The notes under the pieces are model-generated. The model worked only from the letters and a program-made list of their open reading frames with translations, searched no databases and was not told the DNA's origin. From Myxococcota bacterium (GTDB lineage Bacteria > Myxococcota_A > UBA796 > UBA2385), in contig JAKLKF010000001.1 of the NCBI GenBank assembly GCA_023150805.1, positions 126,740 to 178,779 on the forward strand: a DNA stretch of 52,040 bases. The letters run 5' to 3'. A program made the translations under genes and the position numbers. This document shows, in pieces, positions 10,375 through 19,112 of the stretch. Numbering within the stretch: the stretch's first letter is position 1; each line of letters opens with the position of its first letter.

Positions 10375-11721
10375 TCACGCCCGCGCCACCCGCCAGCCTC
10401 CCCGCGCCCACAGCGCCACCAGGGCCACGCAACGCACGGCCCAGTCGACGGTCGTGCCGACCCAGATCCCCAGCAGGCCCAGCTCCAGGTGCACGGCGAG
10501 CACCCAGCAGGCGACCAGGCGGACCACCACCGGGCCCACCAGCGCCACGGCCAGCGGGCTCTTCGTGTCCCCCGCCCCGCGCAGGCTGCTGGCCAGGGTG
10601 TCGGCCAGGGCCATGAGCGGCTGGGCGACGGCCGCCACGCGCAGGCAGGTGGCGCCCAGGACGATCACCTGCGGGTCGGCGCTCACCAGGCCGACCAGCT
10701 GCTCGGGGACCAGCAGGAAGAGCAGGCTGACCAGCGACAGGGCGGCCACCCCCATGCCGGCCGCGGTCCAGCCCACCGCGGCGGCCTCGTCGGGGCGGTC
10801 GGCGCCGAGCTTCTGCGCGACCAGCGCCCCGCCGGCCACTCCGAAGCCGGCGGCGCCGATGAAGCCCAGGCTCTCGATGGCGATGAGGCCCTGGTTCGCC
10901 GCCATCGCGACGGGCCCCAGCCGACCGACCAGGCTGGCGAAGAGCAGGAAGCCGGCGTGGAAGACCAGCTTCTCGCCCAGGGTGGGCAGGCTGATGCGCA
11001 GGACGGGCACCAGCGAGGGCCAGTGCGGGCGCCAGGGCGGACGCAGCGACACGGCCCCGCCGCGCCGGCGCAGGACGACCAGCAGGACCACGGCGTGCAG
11101 CGCGAAGGCCGCGGCGGTACCGACGGCCGACCCGGGCACCCCCAGCGCCGGCAGGCCCCAGGCCCCGAACAGCAGCGCGTAGGACAGGACCAGGTTGAGC
11201 AGGCCGGAGGCGACCGTCACCCGCATGGGCGTCCGGGTGTCCCCCGCCGCCTGCAGCGCGGTCATGGCGACGGCACCCAGGGCCTGCAGCGGGGCCGCGG
11301 CGAAGACGATGCCCAGGTAGGAGGCGGCCAGCGTGCGCGGCTCCAGCGCGCCGGGCCCGGCCATCCACAGGGCGACGTGGTGGCGGGCGAGGACGCCGAC
11401 CAGGCCGACCACGAGGCCGACCGCGGGGCCGAAGACGAGCGCGGCGGACAGCGCGCGGCGGGCCCGCTCGGCGTCCCCCGCGCCCACCGCGCGACCGACG
11501 ACCGCCAGCACCCCCGCGCCCAGGGCGCCCAGCACGCTGAACACGGACCACAGCAGCGGCCCCGAGATCTGCATGCTCGCCAGCGCGTCGGCGCCGTAGC
11601 GCCCCAGCAGCAGCCGGTCGGTGAACAGCACGACGGTGTGCAGCAGCCCCTGCACGATGGCCGGGCCGGCGAGGCGGGCGACCTCGGCGGACAGCGCAGG
11701 CAGGGAGACGGCGCGCGGCAC
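10375..11721 (-). CDS. MATE-family multidrug/cation efflux transporter
   Basis: 448 residues with about twelve hydrophobic segments in two homologous six-helix halves, the normal MATE size and layout. Typical stretches include the first half VGRAVGAGDAERARRALSAAL (loop with the conserved GAGD) and second half FGVAGGALVAQKLGADRPDEA. MATE proteins export drugs or metabolites in exchange for H+ or Na+ across the inner membrane. The gene is divergent from the lipoprotein methyltransferase gene (81-base gap) and 78 bases upstream of ettA. The substrate cannot be told from sequence. Confidence 0.92.
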   Translation of the reverse strand: MPRAVSLPALSAEVARLAGPAIVQGLLHTVVLFTDRLLLGRYGADALASMQISGPLLWSVFSVLGALGAGVLAVVGRAVGAGDAERARRALSAALVFGPAVGLVVGLVGVLARHHVALWMAGPGALEPRTLAASYLGIVFAAAPLQALGAVAMTALQAAGDTRTPMRVTVASGLLNLVLSYALLFGAWGLPALGVPGSAVGTAAAFALHAVVLLVVLRRRGGAVSLRPPWRPHWPSLVPVLRISLPTLGEKLVFHAGFLLFASLVGRLGPVAMAANQGLIAIESLGFIGAAGFGVAGGALVAQKLGADRPDEAAAVGWTAAGMGVAALSLVSLLFLLVPEQLVGLVSADPQVIVLGATCLRVAAVAQPLMALADTLASSLRGAGDTKSPLAVALVGPVVVRLVACWVLAVHLELGLLGIWVGTTVDWAVRCVALVALWARGGWRVARA

Positions 11722-11802
11722 GCCGCGGTGCCTATCGCCAGCCCGTCACCGGCGAGCCCCTCGTCGGCGGAATAGCGCCACCCACCGCCTGGAGTCCCCC
11801 CG

Positions 11803-12495
11803 ATGCTGCTCGCCCTCCTCGCCCTGCTCGCCTGCGCCTCGACCCCCTCGCCCGCCCCCGGCGCAGACCACACCGCCGCCCCCGGCGCAGACCACACCGC
11901 CGCCCACGACGCCACGGTCCGGCACGGCTTCGGTGACGTGCAGCGGTGGGTGGGCGTCTTCGACGACCCGGCGCGGGACGCCTGGCAGCGGCCGGTGGAG
12001 CTGGTCGCCGCCCTGCAGCTCCCCCCCGGCGCCACGGTCGCCGACCTCGGCGCGGGCACCGGCTACTTCAATCGCCACCTGGCCCGGGCCGTGGGCCCCA
12101 CCGGCAAGGTGATCGCCGTCGACATCGAGCCCTCCCTGGTCGACCACATGGGGGCCCGCGCGCTGCAGGAGGGCACGCCCCAGGTCGAGGCCCGGCTGGG
12201 CCGCGCCGACGACCCGGGCCTGGCCCCCGGCGAGGTCGACGTCGTGCTGCTGGTCGACACCTACCACCACATCGACGACCGAATCTCCTACTTCCGCCGC
12301 CTGCGCGAGGCGGTGCGAGAGGGGGGCCGGCTGGTGGTGGTGGACTTCCAGATGGGGCAGCTGCCCGTCGGGCCGCCCGACGCCCACAAGATCCCCCAGG
12401 ACAAGGTCCTCGCCGAGCTGGTCGAGGCGGGCTGGTCCGACGCCGGAAGCATCGACCTGCTGCCCCACCAGTTCGTCCAGGTGATGGCGCGCTGA
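11803..12495 (+). CDS. SAM-dependent methyltransferase fold with lipoprotein signal
   Basis: 230 residues. Residues 1-11 are a short lipoprotein signal (LLALLAC, Cys11), followed by a tandem PGADHTAA spacer and a class I methyltransferase domain: SAM motif I VADLGAGTGYF (79-89), the acidic end of strand 2 AVDIEPSL, motif IV region DVVLLVDTYHHI and VVVDF. Similar secreted methyltransferase-like proteins occur in Myxococcota and Planctomycetes. SAM is not known to be available outside the cytoplasm, so the domain may be non-catalytic, bind another ligand, or escape lipidation. ATG 11803 follows CTGGAG at 11790-11795. Stop codons of this gene and the convergent one are adjacent. Confidence 0.82.
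   Translation: MLLALLALLACASTPSPAPGADHTAAPGADHTAAHDATVRHGFGDVQRWVGVFDDPARDAWQRPVELVAALQLPPGATVADLGAGTGYFNRHLARAVGPTGKVIAVDIEPSLVDHMGARALQEGTPQVEARLGRADDPGLAPGEVDVVLLVDTYHHIDDRISYFRRLREAVREGGRLVVVDFQMGQLPVGPPDAHKIPQDKVLAELVEAGWSDAGSIDLLPHQFVQVMAR
11857..11904. repeat. Exact 2 x 24-bp tandem repeat
   Basis: Two identical 24-base units (11857-11880 and 11881-11904) encode PGADHTAA twice, in the spacer between the lipobox and the methyltransferase domain. It is in frame, so copy-number change would only alter spacer length. Confidence 0.95.
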
Positions 12496-13209
12496 TCAGC
12501 GCGGCGGAGCGGGCGCTCCCCCCGGCGGAGGTGCGCCCGGCGGCGGCCCCTTGGGCGGCGGGCCGGCCACGGGCGGGGCCTCGTCGTCGGGGTCCAGGTC
12601 CGGGTCGGGCAGGTCGGCCTCGCTGCGCACCTTGCGCGCCGTCGAGAGCGCGGCCTCCACGTTCGCCTGGGCCTGCCCGCAGCCCTCCGAGGGGGCGGCG
12701 GCGCAGGCCTCGCTCACCCAGGCCGCCCGGTCCTCCAGCGCCTCCAGCTCGACGTCGGAGAGCGGGCGCTCCGGCAGCGGAAAGGGCTCGGCCGCCAGCT
12801 CGCCGATGAGGGTGGCGTCGTCCACCTCGGCCTCGGGCAGGCCCAGCATCACGCCCGGCGGCGGCATGCCCGTGTCCGGCTCCGGCGGCATCGGGTAGGG
12901 CGCGCCCCGCGGCCGGTCGGTGGCCTCCGCGTCGTCCTCGGCCGGGGGTCCCTCCGCGCGGCTCCGGTCGGCGCCCGAGCGGTCCCGACGCGCCAGGCGC
13001 TCGGGGGAGTCCGGACGGTCGTCGCGGGCCGGCGTGGTGGGTGGGGTCGCGCCCTCCACCGGGCGAGCGACCCGCCCCTCCGGCTGCGGGAGGGGCTGGA
13101 ACATCTCCGTGTGATCGACCGGTCCGGACCCCTCCAGCACCGCCAGCGCCCCGGCCAGGGCGCCGACCAGCAGGCCCGCCAGGCCCACGCCCACCACGCG
13201 GCGGTCCAT
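12496..13209 (-). CDS. Membrane-anchored Pro-rich protein of unknown function
   Basis: 237 residues. ATG 13209 is preferred over the ATG nine codons upstream because it follows GGGAGGC at good spacing. One transmembrane helix (residues 4-25, VVGVGLAGLLVGALAGALAV) is followed by a long Pro/Arg/Asp-rich, probably extracytoplasmic, disordered region. A short Cys-containing helical stretch (AAWVSEACAAAPSEGCGQAQ) lies near residue 165-185, then a PPP-rich tail. The two Cys could form a disulfide. No family was recognised. It is convergent with the methyltransferase gene, whose stop codon it abuts, and divergent from the gene at 13430 across 220 bases in which I see only weak AT pockets. Confidence 0.68.
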   Translation of the reverse strand: MDRRVVGVGLAGLLVGALAGALAVLEGSGPVDHTEMFQPLPQPEGRVARPVEGATPPTTPARDDRPDSPERLARRDRSGADRSRAEGPPAEDDAEATDRPRGAPYPMPPEPDTGMPPPGVMLGLPEAEVDDATLIGELAAEPFPLPERPLSDVELEALEDRAAWVSEACAAAPSEGCGQAQANVEAALSTARKVRSEADLPDPDLDPDDEAPPVAGPPPKGPPPGAPPPGGAPAPPR

Positions 13210-13429
13210 CAGCGCGCCTCCCGCGACGGGCGACACGGCGCCCCGCCGCGCGCACGAGGCACCGCCCGGGGGCCCCCGTGCACCGCGGCCGGGCCGCCGC
13301 GCCTCGCTGACCGGTCGTCGACGTGCAGTCCCACGTGCGCTCCTGTCGGCCGCCTCGGCCCTGGGTGGGTGCAGTTGCTATAGGCTGCCAGCGCCGCCCG
13401 TCCAACCCCCGGGCCGCATCGGAGGCCCG

Positions 13430-13879
13430 GTGGACTGGCAGATCGCCGAGAACATGCGCTGTGACCTGGTGGGGTACACCAAGGCGGGCTTCGCGGGGAC
13501 CCGGCACGTCGTGCAGATCTTCCCCAGCGGGCGCCAGGGCCAGCTCCCCGCCGAGCTGTCCAGCCTGGTCGTCGTGGGCCCGCTGGGCACGCGGGTCGTG
13601 CTGATCACCAGCCAGGTGGGCGACTACACCCAGGCGCCCTGGCGCTGCATCGACCTGCTCAAGGGCCACGCCTTCAAGTCCAAGGACGGCCGGCCCGCCG
13701 TGCGCATCCCCGACCTCGAGCTGCTGGACAAGCCCGACGCCCAGCGCAGCGATCCCGAGGTGGAGCAGAGCTTCGACATGGCCGCCTCGCTGGAGGCCGG
13801 CAAGGGCTGGACCTTCGGCCGCCCCGGCACGCTGAAGGAGCGGGTCGTGCTGGTGCGGATCGAGCGGGTCCCCCAGTAG
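13430..13879 (+). CDS. Hypothetical cytoplasmic protein
   Basis: 149 residues, no signal peptide or membrane segment, not recognised. Start GTG 13430 follows GGAGG at 13421-13425. The product is a beta-rich small protein; LVVVGPLGTRVVLITSQVGD (residues about 45-64) is the most ordered-looking stretch, and KERVVLVRIERVPQ forms the end. Single Cys11 and Cys73 have no motif around them. It is 26 bases upstream of the outer-membrane-like gene at 13906, so probably shares its transcript. TATAGG at 13379-13384 could be its -10 box. Confidence 0.68.
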   Translation: MDWQIAENMRCDLVGYTKAGFAGTRHVVQIFPSGRQGQLPAELSSLVVVGPLGTRVVLITSQVGDYTQAPWRCIDLLKGHAFKSKDGRPAVRIPDLELLDKPDAQRSDPEVEQSFDMAASLEAGKGWTFGRPGTLKERVVLVRIERVPQ

Positions 13880-13905
13880 CCGCCCACCTCGCCCGGATCG
13901 CCTCG

Positions 13906-14709
13906 ATGCTGGCCTGCCTGCTGCTCGCGTCCCAGCCTGCCCGGGCGCTGGAGCCGGTGCTCGACTGGACCCTGTCGGCGGCCGGCTTCTCGGCCGGCGC
14001 CGAGACCTCGATCTCCGCCGGCCTGCGCCAGCCGCTGTGGGATCGCGAGGGCAGCCTGCTCCTGGACGACACCTACGTCCAGGCCCAGGGCGTGGTCATG
14101 GTCACCCCGGCCTTCACCCGGACCGGGGTCGAGCTGGCCTTCCAGCCCGCCGCCGTCTTCGAGCTGCGCCTGGGCTACGGCCTGGTCGGCTACTACGGCA
14201 CCTTCAGCGCCATCCTGCCCTACCAGGACCCGACCGAGGACTACGACGCCGAGGCGCGGGAGGGGCGCGACCGCACCTGGGGCTGGAGCCAGCGCGCCAG
14301 CGTGCAGCCCACCGTCCGGGCCAAGGGCGGCCCCATCGCCTTCGTCGGCTGGACCACCGCCCGCTGGGAGGAGGTGCACCCCGCCGACTTCCAGGAGGAC
14401 CTGGACTACTGGTACCACCCCGAGCTGGGCCTGATGGTGCCGCCCGCCGGCTGGACGCTGGACCACAACGCCCTGGTGCTGCTCGACGTGCCGGTCGACG
14501 GCCCGACCGTGTACGCCGGCGTCTACGGCACCGCCCGCCAGGCCCTGGGCACCGACGACCAGTCGGTCCGCGCCGGCCCGGCCCTGATCTACACGACCCC
14601 GAACCAGCACTGGACCTTCTACGGGATCGTCCAGGCCTGGATCGACAGCCGGACCTTCGACGACCCGCTGCCGCCCTACATCGCCGGCCGGGTGCAGTAC
14701 AGCCTGTAG
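13906..14709 (+). CDS. Exported protein, probable outer-membrane beta-barrel
   Basis: 267 residues. A signal peptide occupies residues 1 to about 15 (LACLLLASQPARA). The mature chain has amphipathic strands with alternating aromatic residues (VELAFQPAAVFELRLGYGLVGYYG, GPALIYTTPNQHWTFYGIVQAWID) and ends YIAGRVQYSL, a terminal strand of the type recognised by the BAM machinery, although the last residue is Leu rather than Phe. The size would fit a 10-12 strand barrel. No family name can be given. It probably forms an operon with the gene at 13430. Confidence 0.65.
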   Translation: MLACLLLASQPARALEPVLDWTLSAAGFSAGAETSISAGLRQPLWDREGSLLLDDTYVQAQGVVMVTPAFTRTGVELAFQPAAVFELRLGYGLVGYYGTFSAILPYQDPTEDYDAEAREGRDRTWGWSQRASVQPTVRAKGGPIAFVGWTTARWEEVHPADFQEDLDYWYHPELGLMVPPAGWTLDHNALVLLDVPVDGPTVYAGVYGTARQALGTDDQSVRAGPALIYTTPNQHWTFYGIVQAWIDSRTFDDPLPPYIAGRVQYSL

Positions 14710-14828
14710 AGCGGCGGCCCGCGGGCGGGGGAGGGGGCGAGGCCGGGTTTTCGCCGGCGGTCTGTGACATCTCGAGACCTGGCCGGACGAGGAGGGTGAG
14801 GCCCCTCCCTCCACGCCCCGGAGTCTCC

Positions 14829-16484
14829 ATGTCCCGCCACCTGGCCGCCGCCGCCCTCGCCCTCTTCGTCGCCGCCCCTTCCACCGCCCTGGCGGGGGAG
14901 CTCGTCACCATCCGGTACTCCGGACCGGCGACCCGCCACGACTACCAGATCTCGACCAACGCCAGCCTGGGTACCGCCGCTTCGTGGCTCGAGCTCGAGG
15001 CCCGGTACGACCGGGACGAGGTGCTGGACCAGTCCGGCCCGTGGGTCAGCGGCGTGCTCGCCTACACCTACCTCGACGCCGTGCACATCAGCGTCTCCGC
15101 CGAGGGCTGGTCGGCGACCTCGACGGGCCACGTCACGATCGCCAACAACAACGGGGACACCACCGCGCAGAGCGTCCTCCCCCGGGCCACGCTGTTCATG
15201 GCATCGGTGAGCGAGGGCTTCCTCGCGTTCCAGGGGCCCTCCGACCGGCAGCTCGACCCCTACGTCCTCCCGGGCGCGGAGCTCGCCGAGCTGGACTCCA
15301 CCGTCAAGTTCCAGGCCCAGCGCTCCGACCCGGCGAGCGACCGCCGCTACCTCTGGCAAGGCACGACCGCCGGCGCCTGGACGATCCTGGTGGGCACCGA
15401 GGGCGACCAGGACGGCGACGGCACGCCCGACGAGGACGACCTCTGCCCGGACCACGACGACACGCTCGACGAGGACGGCGACGGCACGCCGGACGCCTGC
15501 GACAGCTGCCCCCTGGACCCCTACAACGACAGCGACGGCGACGGCGCCTGCGACGACGCGGACCCCTGCGCCTTCGACCCCGCCGACGACCAGGACGGCG
15601 ACGGGCTGTGCGCGGACGAGGAGCTGGCCGGCTGCGACCTGGACCCGGACAACGACCTGGACGGCGACGGCGTCTGCGCCCCGGCGGACACCTGCCCGCT
15701 GGACCCCTTCAACGACAGCGACGGCGACGGGCTGTGCGCCGACGAGGACCCCTTCGACGACTGCAACGACCTGCTGGACGAGGACGGCGACGGCACGCCC
15801 GACGCCTGCGACGTGTGCCCCTGGGACCTGTTCAATGACAGCGACGCCGACGGCGCCTGCGACAGCGACGATCCCTGTCCGCTCGACCCGGGCGACGACA
15901 GCGACGGCGATCGCAGCTGCGACAGCGACGATCCCTGCCCGGCGGATCCCGACGACGACCTCGACGGCGACGGGGTCTGCGGCGACGTGGACGCCTGCCC
16001 GCAGGACCCCGAGAACGACGCCGACGGCGACGGCATCTGCGAGCGCGACGACAACTGCCCCTCCCTCGACAACGCCGACCAGGCGGACGGCGACGGCGAC
16101 GGCGTGGGAGATGCGTGCGAGACCGACACCGACGACGACGGCCTCGACGACGACCAGGACAACTGCCCCTTCGTCGACAACGCCGACCAGGCGGACGGCG
16201 ACGCCGACGGCCTGGGCGACGCCTGCGACAGCGACGACGACGGCGACCAGGTCCAGGACGCCCAGGACGCCTGCCCCGGCTCGGCCATGGGCGCGGTCGT
16301 CCTGCCCTCGACCGGCTGCAGCGTCGACCAGGCCTGCCCGGCGACCAGCGCCTGGAAGAACCACGGCGCCTACGTGAGCTGCGTGAGCAAGGCCGCCGGA
16401 GCCCTGGTGGCCCTGGGCCGCCTGAGCTCCGCCGAGAAGGACGCGCTGACCTCGGCCGCCGGCAGCTCCTCGGTCGGGAAGTAG
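14829..16484 (+). CDS. Secreted thrombospondin type-3 repeat (calcium-binding) protein
   Basis: 551 residues. The signal peptide ends near residue 23 (PSTALA-G). Residues about 24-190 are a globular beta-rich domain of unknown family. Residues about 192-480 contain a dozen or so TSP3-type units, DGDGxCDxxDxCPxDP, with alternating Asp and paired Cys that bind Ca2+ in structural homologues. The C-terminus (about 497-530) carries a SAWKNHGAYVSCVSKAAG element that recurs after such repeats in secreted Myxococcota proteins. It is probably an extended, calcium-stiffened surface or extracellular protein. It has its own upstream gap of 119 bases with a CCGGAG site before ATG 14829. Confidence 0.87.
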   Translation: MSRHLAAAALALFVAAPSTALAGELVTIRYSGPATRHDYQISTNASLGTAASWLELEARYDRDEVLDQSGPWVSGVLAYTYLDAVHISVSAEGWSATSTGHVTIANNNGDTTAQSVLPRATLFMASVSEGFLAFQGPSDRQLDPYVLPGAELAELDSTVKFQAQRSDPASDRRYLWQGTTAGAWTILVGTEGDQDGDGTPDEDDLCPDHDDTLDEDGDGTPDACDSCPLDPYNDSDGDGACDDADPCAFDPADDQDGDGLCADEELAGCDLDPDNDLDGDGVCAPADTCPLDPFNDSDGDGLCADEDPFDDCNDLLDEDGDGTPDACDVCPWDLFNDSDADGACDSDDPCPLDPGDDSDGDRSCDSDDPCPADPDDDLDGDGVCGDVDACPQDPENDADGDGICERDDNCPSLDNADQADGDGDGVGDACETDTDDDGLDDDQDNCPFVDNADQADGDADGLGDACDSDDDGDQVQDAQDACPGSAMGAVVLPSTGCSVDQACPATSAWKNHGAYVSCVSKAAGALVALGRLSSAEKDALTSAAGSSSVGK

Positions 16485-16505
16485 GGCGCCGCGCCCGTTG
16501 CCGGC

Positions 16506-17084
16506 CTAGGGCCGCATCACCGCGGCCCGCCCCCACGCATCCCAGGCGACGATCTCCTGGGGCAGCTCGCTCCAGGTGTCGGGCTGCCCCAGGGGCCGCT
16601 GCCCGCCGGTGATGGTCCAGCCCACCGCCCCCGGCGACACGATCGCCCAGCCGCCGTCGACCGGGCGCAGCGTCGGCGCCTGGGGCCAGGCGGCGGGCGC
16701 GTCGACGATCGCGGCCAGCAGGCTGCGGGCCGGGCCCTGCGGGTCCGAGCCGGACACGGAGACGGCGATGGCGACGTTGCCGTCCCGCGCGACCAGCGCC
16801 CCCGCGTTGGCCAGCGCGGCGTCTCCGAAGGAGGGCAGCGGGACCAGCGGCGCCTGCACGGCGCGGGCGGCGTCCTCGGCCCAGGCCGCGGCGGCGGCGG
16901 TGGTGGGCGCGACGTAGACCCGCGCCACGCCCAGCGGCTGCCCGTCGGCGCCGAGCACGGGGGCCGACCAGCCGGTGCTGGCGTCGTGGAAGGTCGGCGC
17001 GCCCAGGCCGGAGACGCCCTGGACGGGGATGCCCGCGTGAAAGCCGGCGGCGAGGGCAGCGCTGGTGAGCAGGGCGATGATCAC
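16506..17084 (-). CDS. Exported protein coupled to transglutaminase-like gene
   Basis: 192 residues, not recognised. Start GTG 17084 overlaps the stop of the upstream gene (GTGA). A short signal peptide (IIALLTSAALAA-G) is followed by an Ala/Val-rich globular domain with GNVAIAVSVSGSD and ending in EIVAWDAWGRAAVMRP. It is translationally coupled to the transglutaminase-like lipoprotein, so it may act with it in the periplasm, for example as substrate, inhibitor or partner; that is inference. It is convergent with the TSP3-repeat gene, with a small GGGCG/CGCCC dyad in the 21-base gap. Confidence 0.72.
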   Translation of the reverse strand: MIIALLTSAALAAGFHAGIPVQGVSGLGAPTFHDASTGWSAPVLGADGQPLGVARVYVAPTTAAAAAWAEDAARAVQAPLVPLPSFGDAALANAGALVARDGNVAIAVSVSGSDPQGPARSLLAAIVDAPAAWPQAPTLRPVDGGWAIVSPGAVGWTITGGQRPLGQPDTWSELPQEIVAWDAWGRAAVMRP

Positions 17085-18772
17085 TGGATCCTCACGCGAC
17101 TGTCGTCGTAGTAGTAGTCGGCCCGCCCGCTGCGGACGAGGCGCTCGAGGTACTCGGCGCCGGGGATGGACTGCACCAGCAGCTCGGTCCAGGGCTCGCT
17201 TCCGGGGTCCTTGTCCCCGTCCAGCGCCAGCGTGGCGTCCCAGATGGTCTCCGACAGGTCGTTGGTCGTGACCGCGTGGTAGCTGAAGCCGCAGCCCGAC
17301 GGGCCGAAGGGGCAGCTCGTGTAGTCGTCGACGCCGATGGCCTTGATCTCGTTGAGCTGGAAGTTGCTCAAGATGATGCTGTAGTCCAGGCCGACGCCCA
17401 GCATGTTGGCGAAGACGCCGGCGATGCCCGAGCAGTCGCTGCAGTTGACGATGGTCCCGCTGGTGCGGTCCAGGAAGCCGCGGAAGTTGAAGCGCCCGCC
17501 GGTCCAGCCCCCGCTGTAGCTCATGTAGTAGCTGGCCCCGCTGCGGGTGTCGTAGCGCAGGTCCGACTCGGTGAAGACCCACTCGATCAGCGCGTCGAGC
17601 ACGGCGGCGTCGGTGGGCTCGACCCCCTCGATGCCGCGCAGGGCCTGGTCGACCGCCGCCACCCAGGCCAGGTGCGGCGAGACGTCGGAGTCGAAGGTGG
17701 CCGGGCCCATCAGGGCGTAGATCCGGTACGGCACCTCCTGCGTGGCCACGACCTGCTCGTCGGCGGACAGCACCAGCGACAGGCTGCCCTCGCGCACGCC
17801 CAGCGTGTCGGTGAGCGCCTCGGCCTTGCGGAAGACCAGGGTGCCGCTGGTGACGCTGCCGTCGATCAGCTCCCAGCCCTCGATGCTGGCAGCCCAGGAG
17901 ACCGCCTTGCCCGACGGGCCCAGGTCCCCGCCCAGGCTCAAGGTCAGGGTCGGCCGGCTGTCCCAGGCGAAGGCCTGGGGCAGGTTGACCCCCTCCCAGC
18001 CGTCGGGGGGCGTCTCCAGGTCGTCCCAGGGCGCGGGCACCTGCGTCGCGACCTCCTTGGCCCCCTCGCCCGAGCTGACCGCCTCGAGCTGGAAGGCCGC
18101 CGTGGTGCCGGCGTCCGACCAGTAGGGGCTGGCACCCGCGGCCTTGTGCCAGAGCAGGGGCACCCGCTCGTCGTCCTCCAGCTCGCTCTGCCCCCAGGTC
18201 CCGGCGACGACCCCGGTGCGCACGACGAAGGTGTCCGCACCCTGCTCGCCCCAGGTCAGGCCGGCGCCGTCGTGCAGCGTGAAGGTCACCGTGTAGACCC
18301 CGGGCGCGGCCGGCACGCCGTCTCCGCTGCGCCCGTCCCAGGCCACGTCCAGCGCGGCCAGGCTCGGGTCCATCGGGTCCAGCGTCGGGGCCAGGTCGTC
18401 GGCCAGCACGGTCACCACCGCGCCGGAGCCGTCGACCACCACCGCGTCGAGCAGCACCCCGAAGGACGAGGGCTGCACCGTGGCGGTGTAGGACAGGGCG
18501 CTGCCCCGCAGCGGGTCGAGCACCCGGCCCCCGCCGGTGACCCCCACCAGCGCCGGGTCCGGCGGCGGCTCGGTGCCCCCGTCGCCGGTGCCGCCCCCGT
18601 CGCCGGTGCCGCCCCCGTCGCCAGAGGTGCCGCCGCCGTCGCCGGAGGTGCCGCCGTCCGCGCCGGTGCCTCCGCCGTCGCCAGGGTTGCCGGTGTCGTC
18701 GGTGGCCGAGGAGGTGTCGTCACCACCGTCCTTGTCGCCACACGCCAGGAGCAGGGAGAGGAGGATGAGCAT
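17081..18772 (-). CDS. Surface lipoprotein with FlgD-like Ig and transglutaminase-like cysteine-protease-fold domain
   Basis: 563 residues. A lipobox (SLLLAC) is followed by an Asp/Thr/Gly-rich spacer (residues 12-70) made of DGGGTGDGG-like repeats. Residues about 75-180 resemble a FlgD/bacterial Ig module (VAWDGRSGDGVPAAPGVYTV is typical). The C-terminal 200 residues fit a transglutaminase-like core: Cys in TIVNCSDCSGIAGVFANMLG, His in FSYHAVTTN and Asp in IWDATLALDGD give the Cys-His-Asp triad in order. Such domains crosslink, deamidate or cleave proteins; which applies here is unknown. The downstream exported protein gene overlaps its stop. It is divergent from slyX (61 bases). Confidence 0.83.
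   Translation of the reverse strand: MLILLSLLLACGDKDGGDDTSSATDDTGNPGDGGGTGADGGTSGDGGGTSGDGGGTGDGGGTGDGGTEPPPDPALVGVTGGGRVLDPLRGSALSYTATVQPSSFGVLLDAVVVDGSGAVVTVLADDLAPTLDPMDPSLAALDVAWDGRSGDGVPAAPGVYTVTFTLHDGAGLTWGEQGADTFVVRTGVVAGTWGQSELEDDERVPLLWHKAAGASPYWSDAGTTAAFQLEAVSSGEGAKEVATQVPAPWDDLETPPDGWEGVNLPQAFAWDSRPTLTLSLGGDLGPSGKAVSWAASIEGWELIDGSVTSGTLVFRKAEALTDTLGVREGSLSLVLSADEQVVATQEVPYRIYALMGPATFDSDVSPHLAWVAAVDQALRGIEGVEPTDAAVLDALIEWVFTESDLRYDTRSGASYYMSYSGGWTGGRFNFRGFLDRTSGTIVNCSDCSGIAGVFANMLGVGLDYSIILSNFQLNEIKAIGVDDYTSCPFGPSGCGFSYHAVTTNDLSETIWDATLALDGDKDPGSEPWTELLVQSIPGAEYLERLVRSGRADYYYDDSRVRIQ
18570..18693. repeat. Degenerate minisatellite encoding Gly/Thr/Asp spacer
   Basis: Imperfect units of about 15-18 bases built on CCGCCGTCGCC(G/A)G encode the DGGGTGDGG-type linker just after the lipobox of the transglutaminase-like lipoprotein. 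The repeats keep frame. Confidence 0.8.
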
Positions 18773-18833
18773 GGCGCGATGGTAGCCAAGGGCGGGCCGC
18801 GGTGGGTATGGAGCCTGTCAGGAGTGCAGGAAC

Positions 18834-19031
18834 ATGGAGTCCCGCGTCACCGACCTCGAGGTCCGCCTCGCCTTCCTCGAGCAGAGCATCGCCGACCTGG
18901 ACGGGGTCGTGCGCGAGCTGGGCGAACACGTCGACGCGATGCGGGTGGAGCTCGGCCAGGTGCGCATCGCGCTCTCCCGCGAGATCGCCAGCACCGGCGA
19001 CCTGGCCGACGAGAAGCCCCCGCACTGGTAG
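18834..19031 (+). CDS. slyX: SlyX-family small coiled-coil protein
   Basis: 65 residues, the usual SlyX size. Heptad-like leucines through MESRVTDLEVRLAFLEQSIA and DLDGVVRELGEHV predict a coiled coil, and the C-terminus ends EKPPHW, matching the family's conserved PPHY/W end. SlyX proteins are cytoplasmic and of unknown function. ATG 18834 follows CAGGAG at 18819-18824. trpS follows 81 bases later on the same strand. Confidence 0.85.
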   Translation: MESRVTDLEVRLAFLEQSIADLDGVVRELGEHVDAMRVELGQVRIALSREIASTGDLADEKPPHW

Positions 19032-19112
19032 GGGCGGCTGGCCGCCGCGCCGGACAACCGGCCCTCCGACTCCGCCACCCGCTCCCCTCTCCTCCCCGAT
19101 CGAGGCCCCCCC

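Noticed and set aside
12496..13236. Earlier ATG at 13236 for the Pro-rich membrane protein
   Set aside because: The ATG at 13209 has a GGGAGGC site and starts the membrane helix directly.
18570..18693. Second repeat block considered as CRISPR-like
   Set aside because: Same reasoning: coding minisatellite for a Gly/Thr/Asp spacer.
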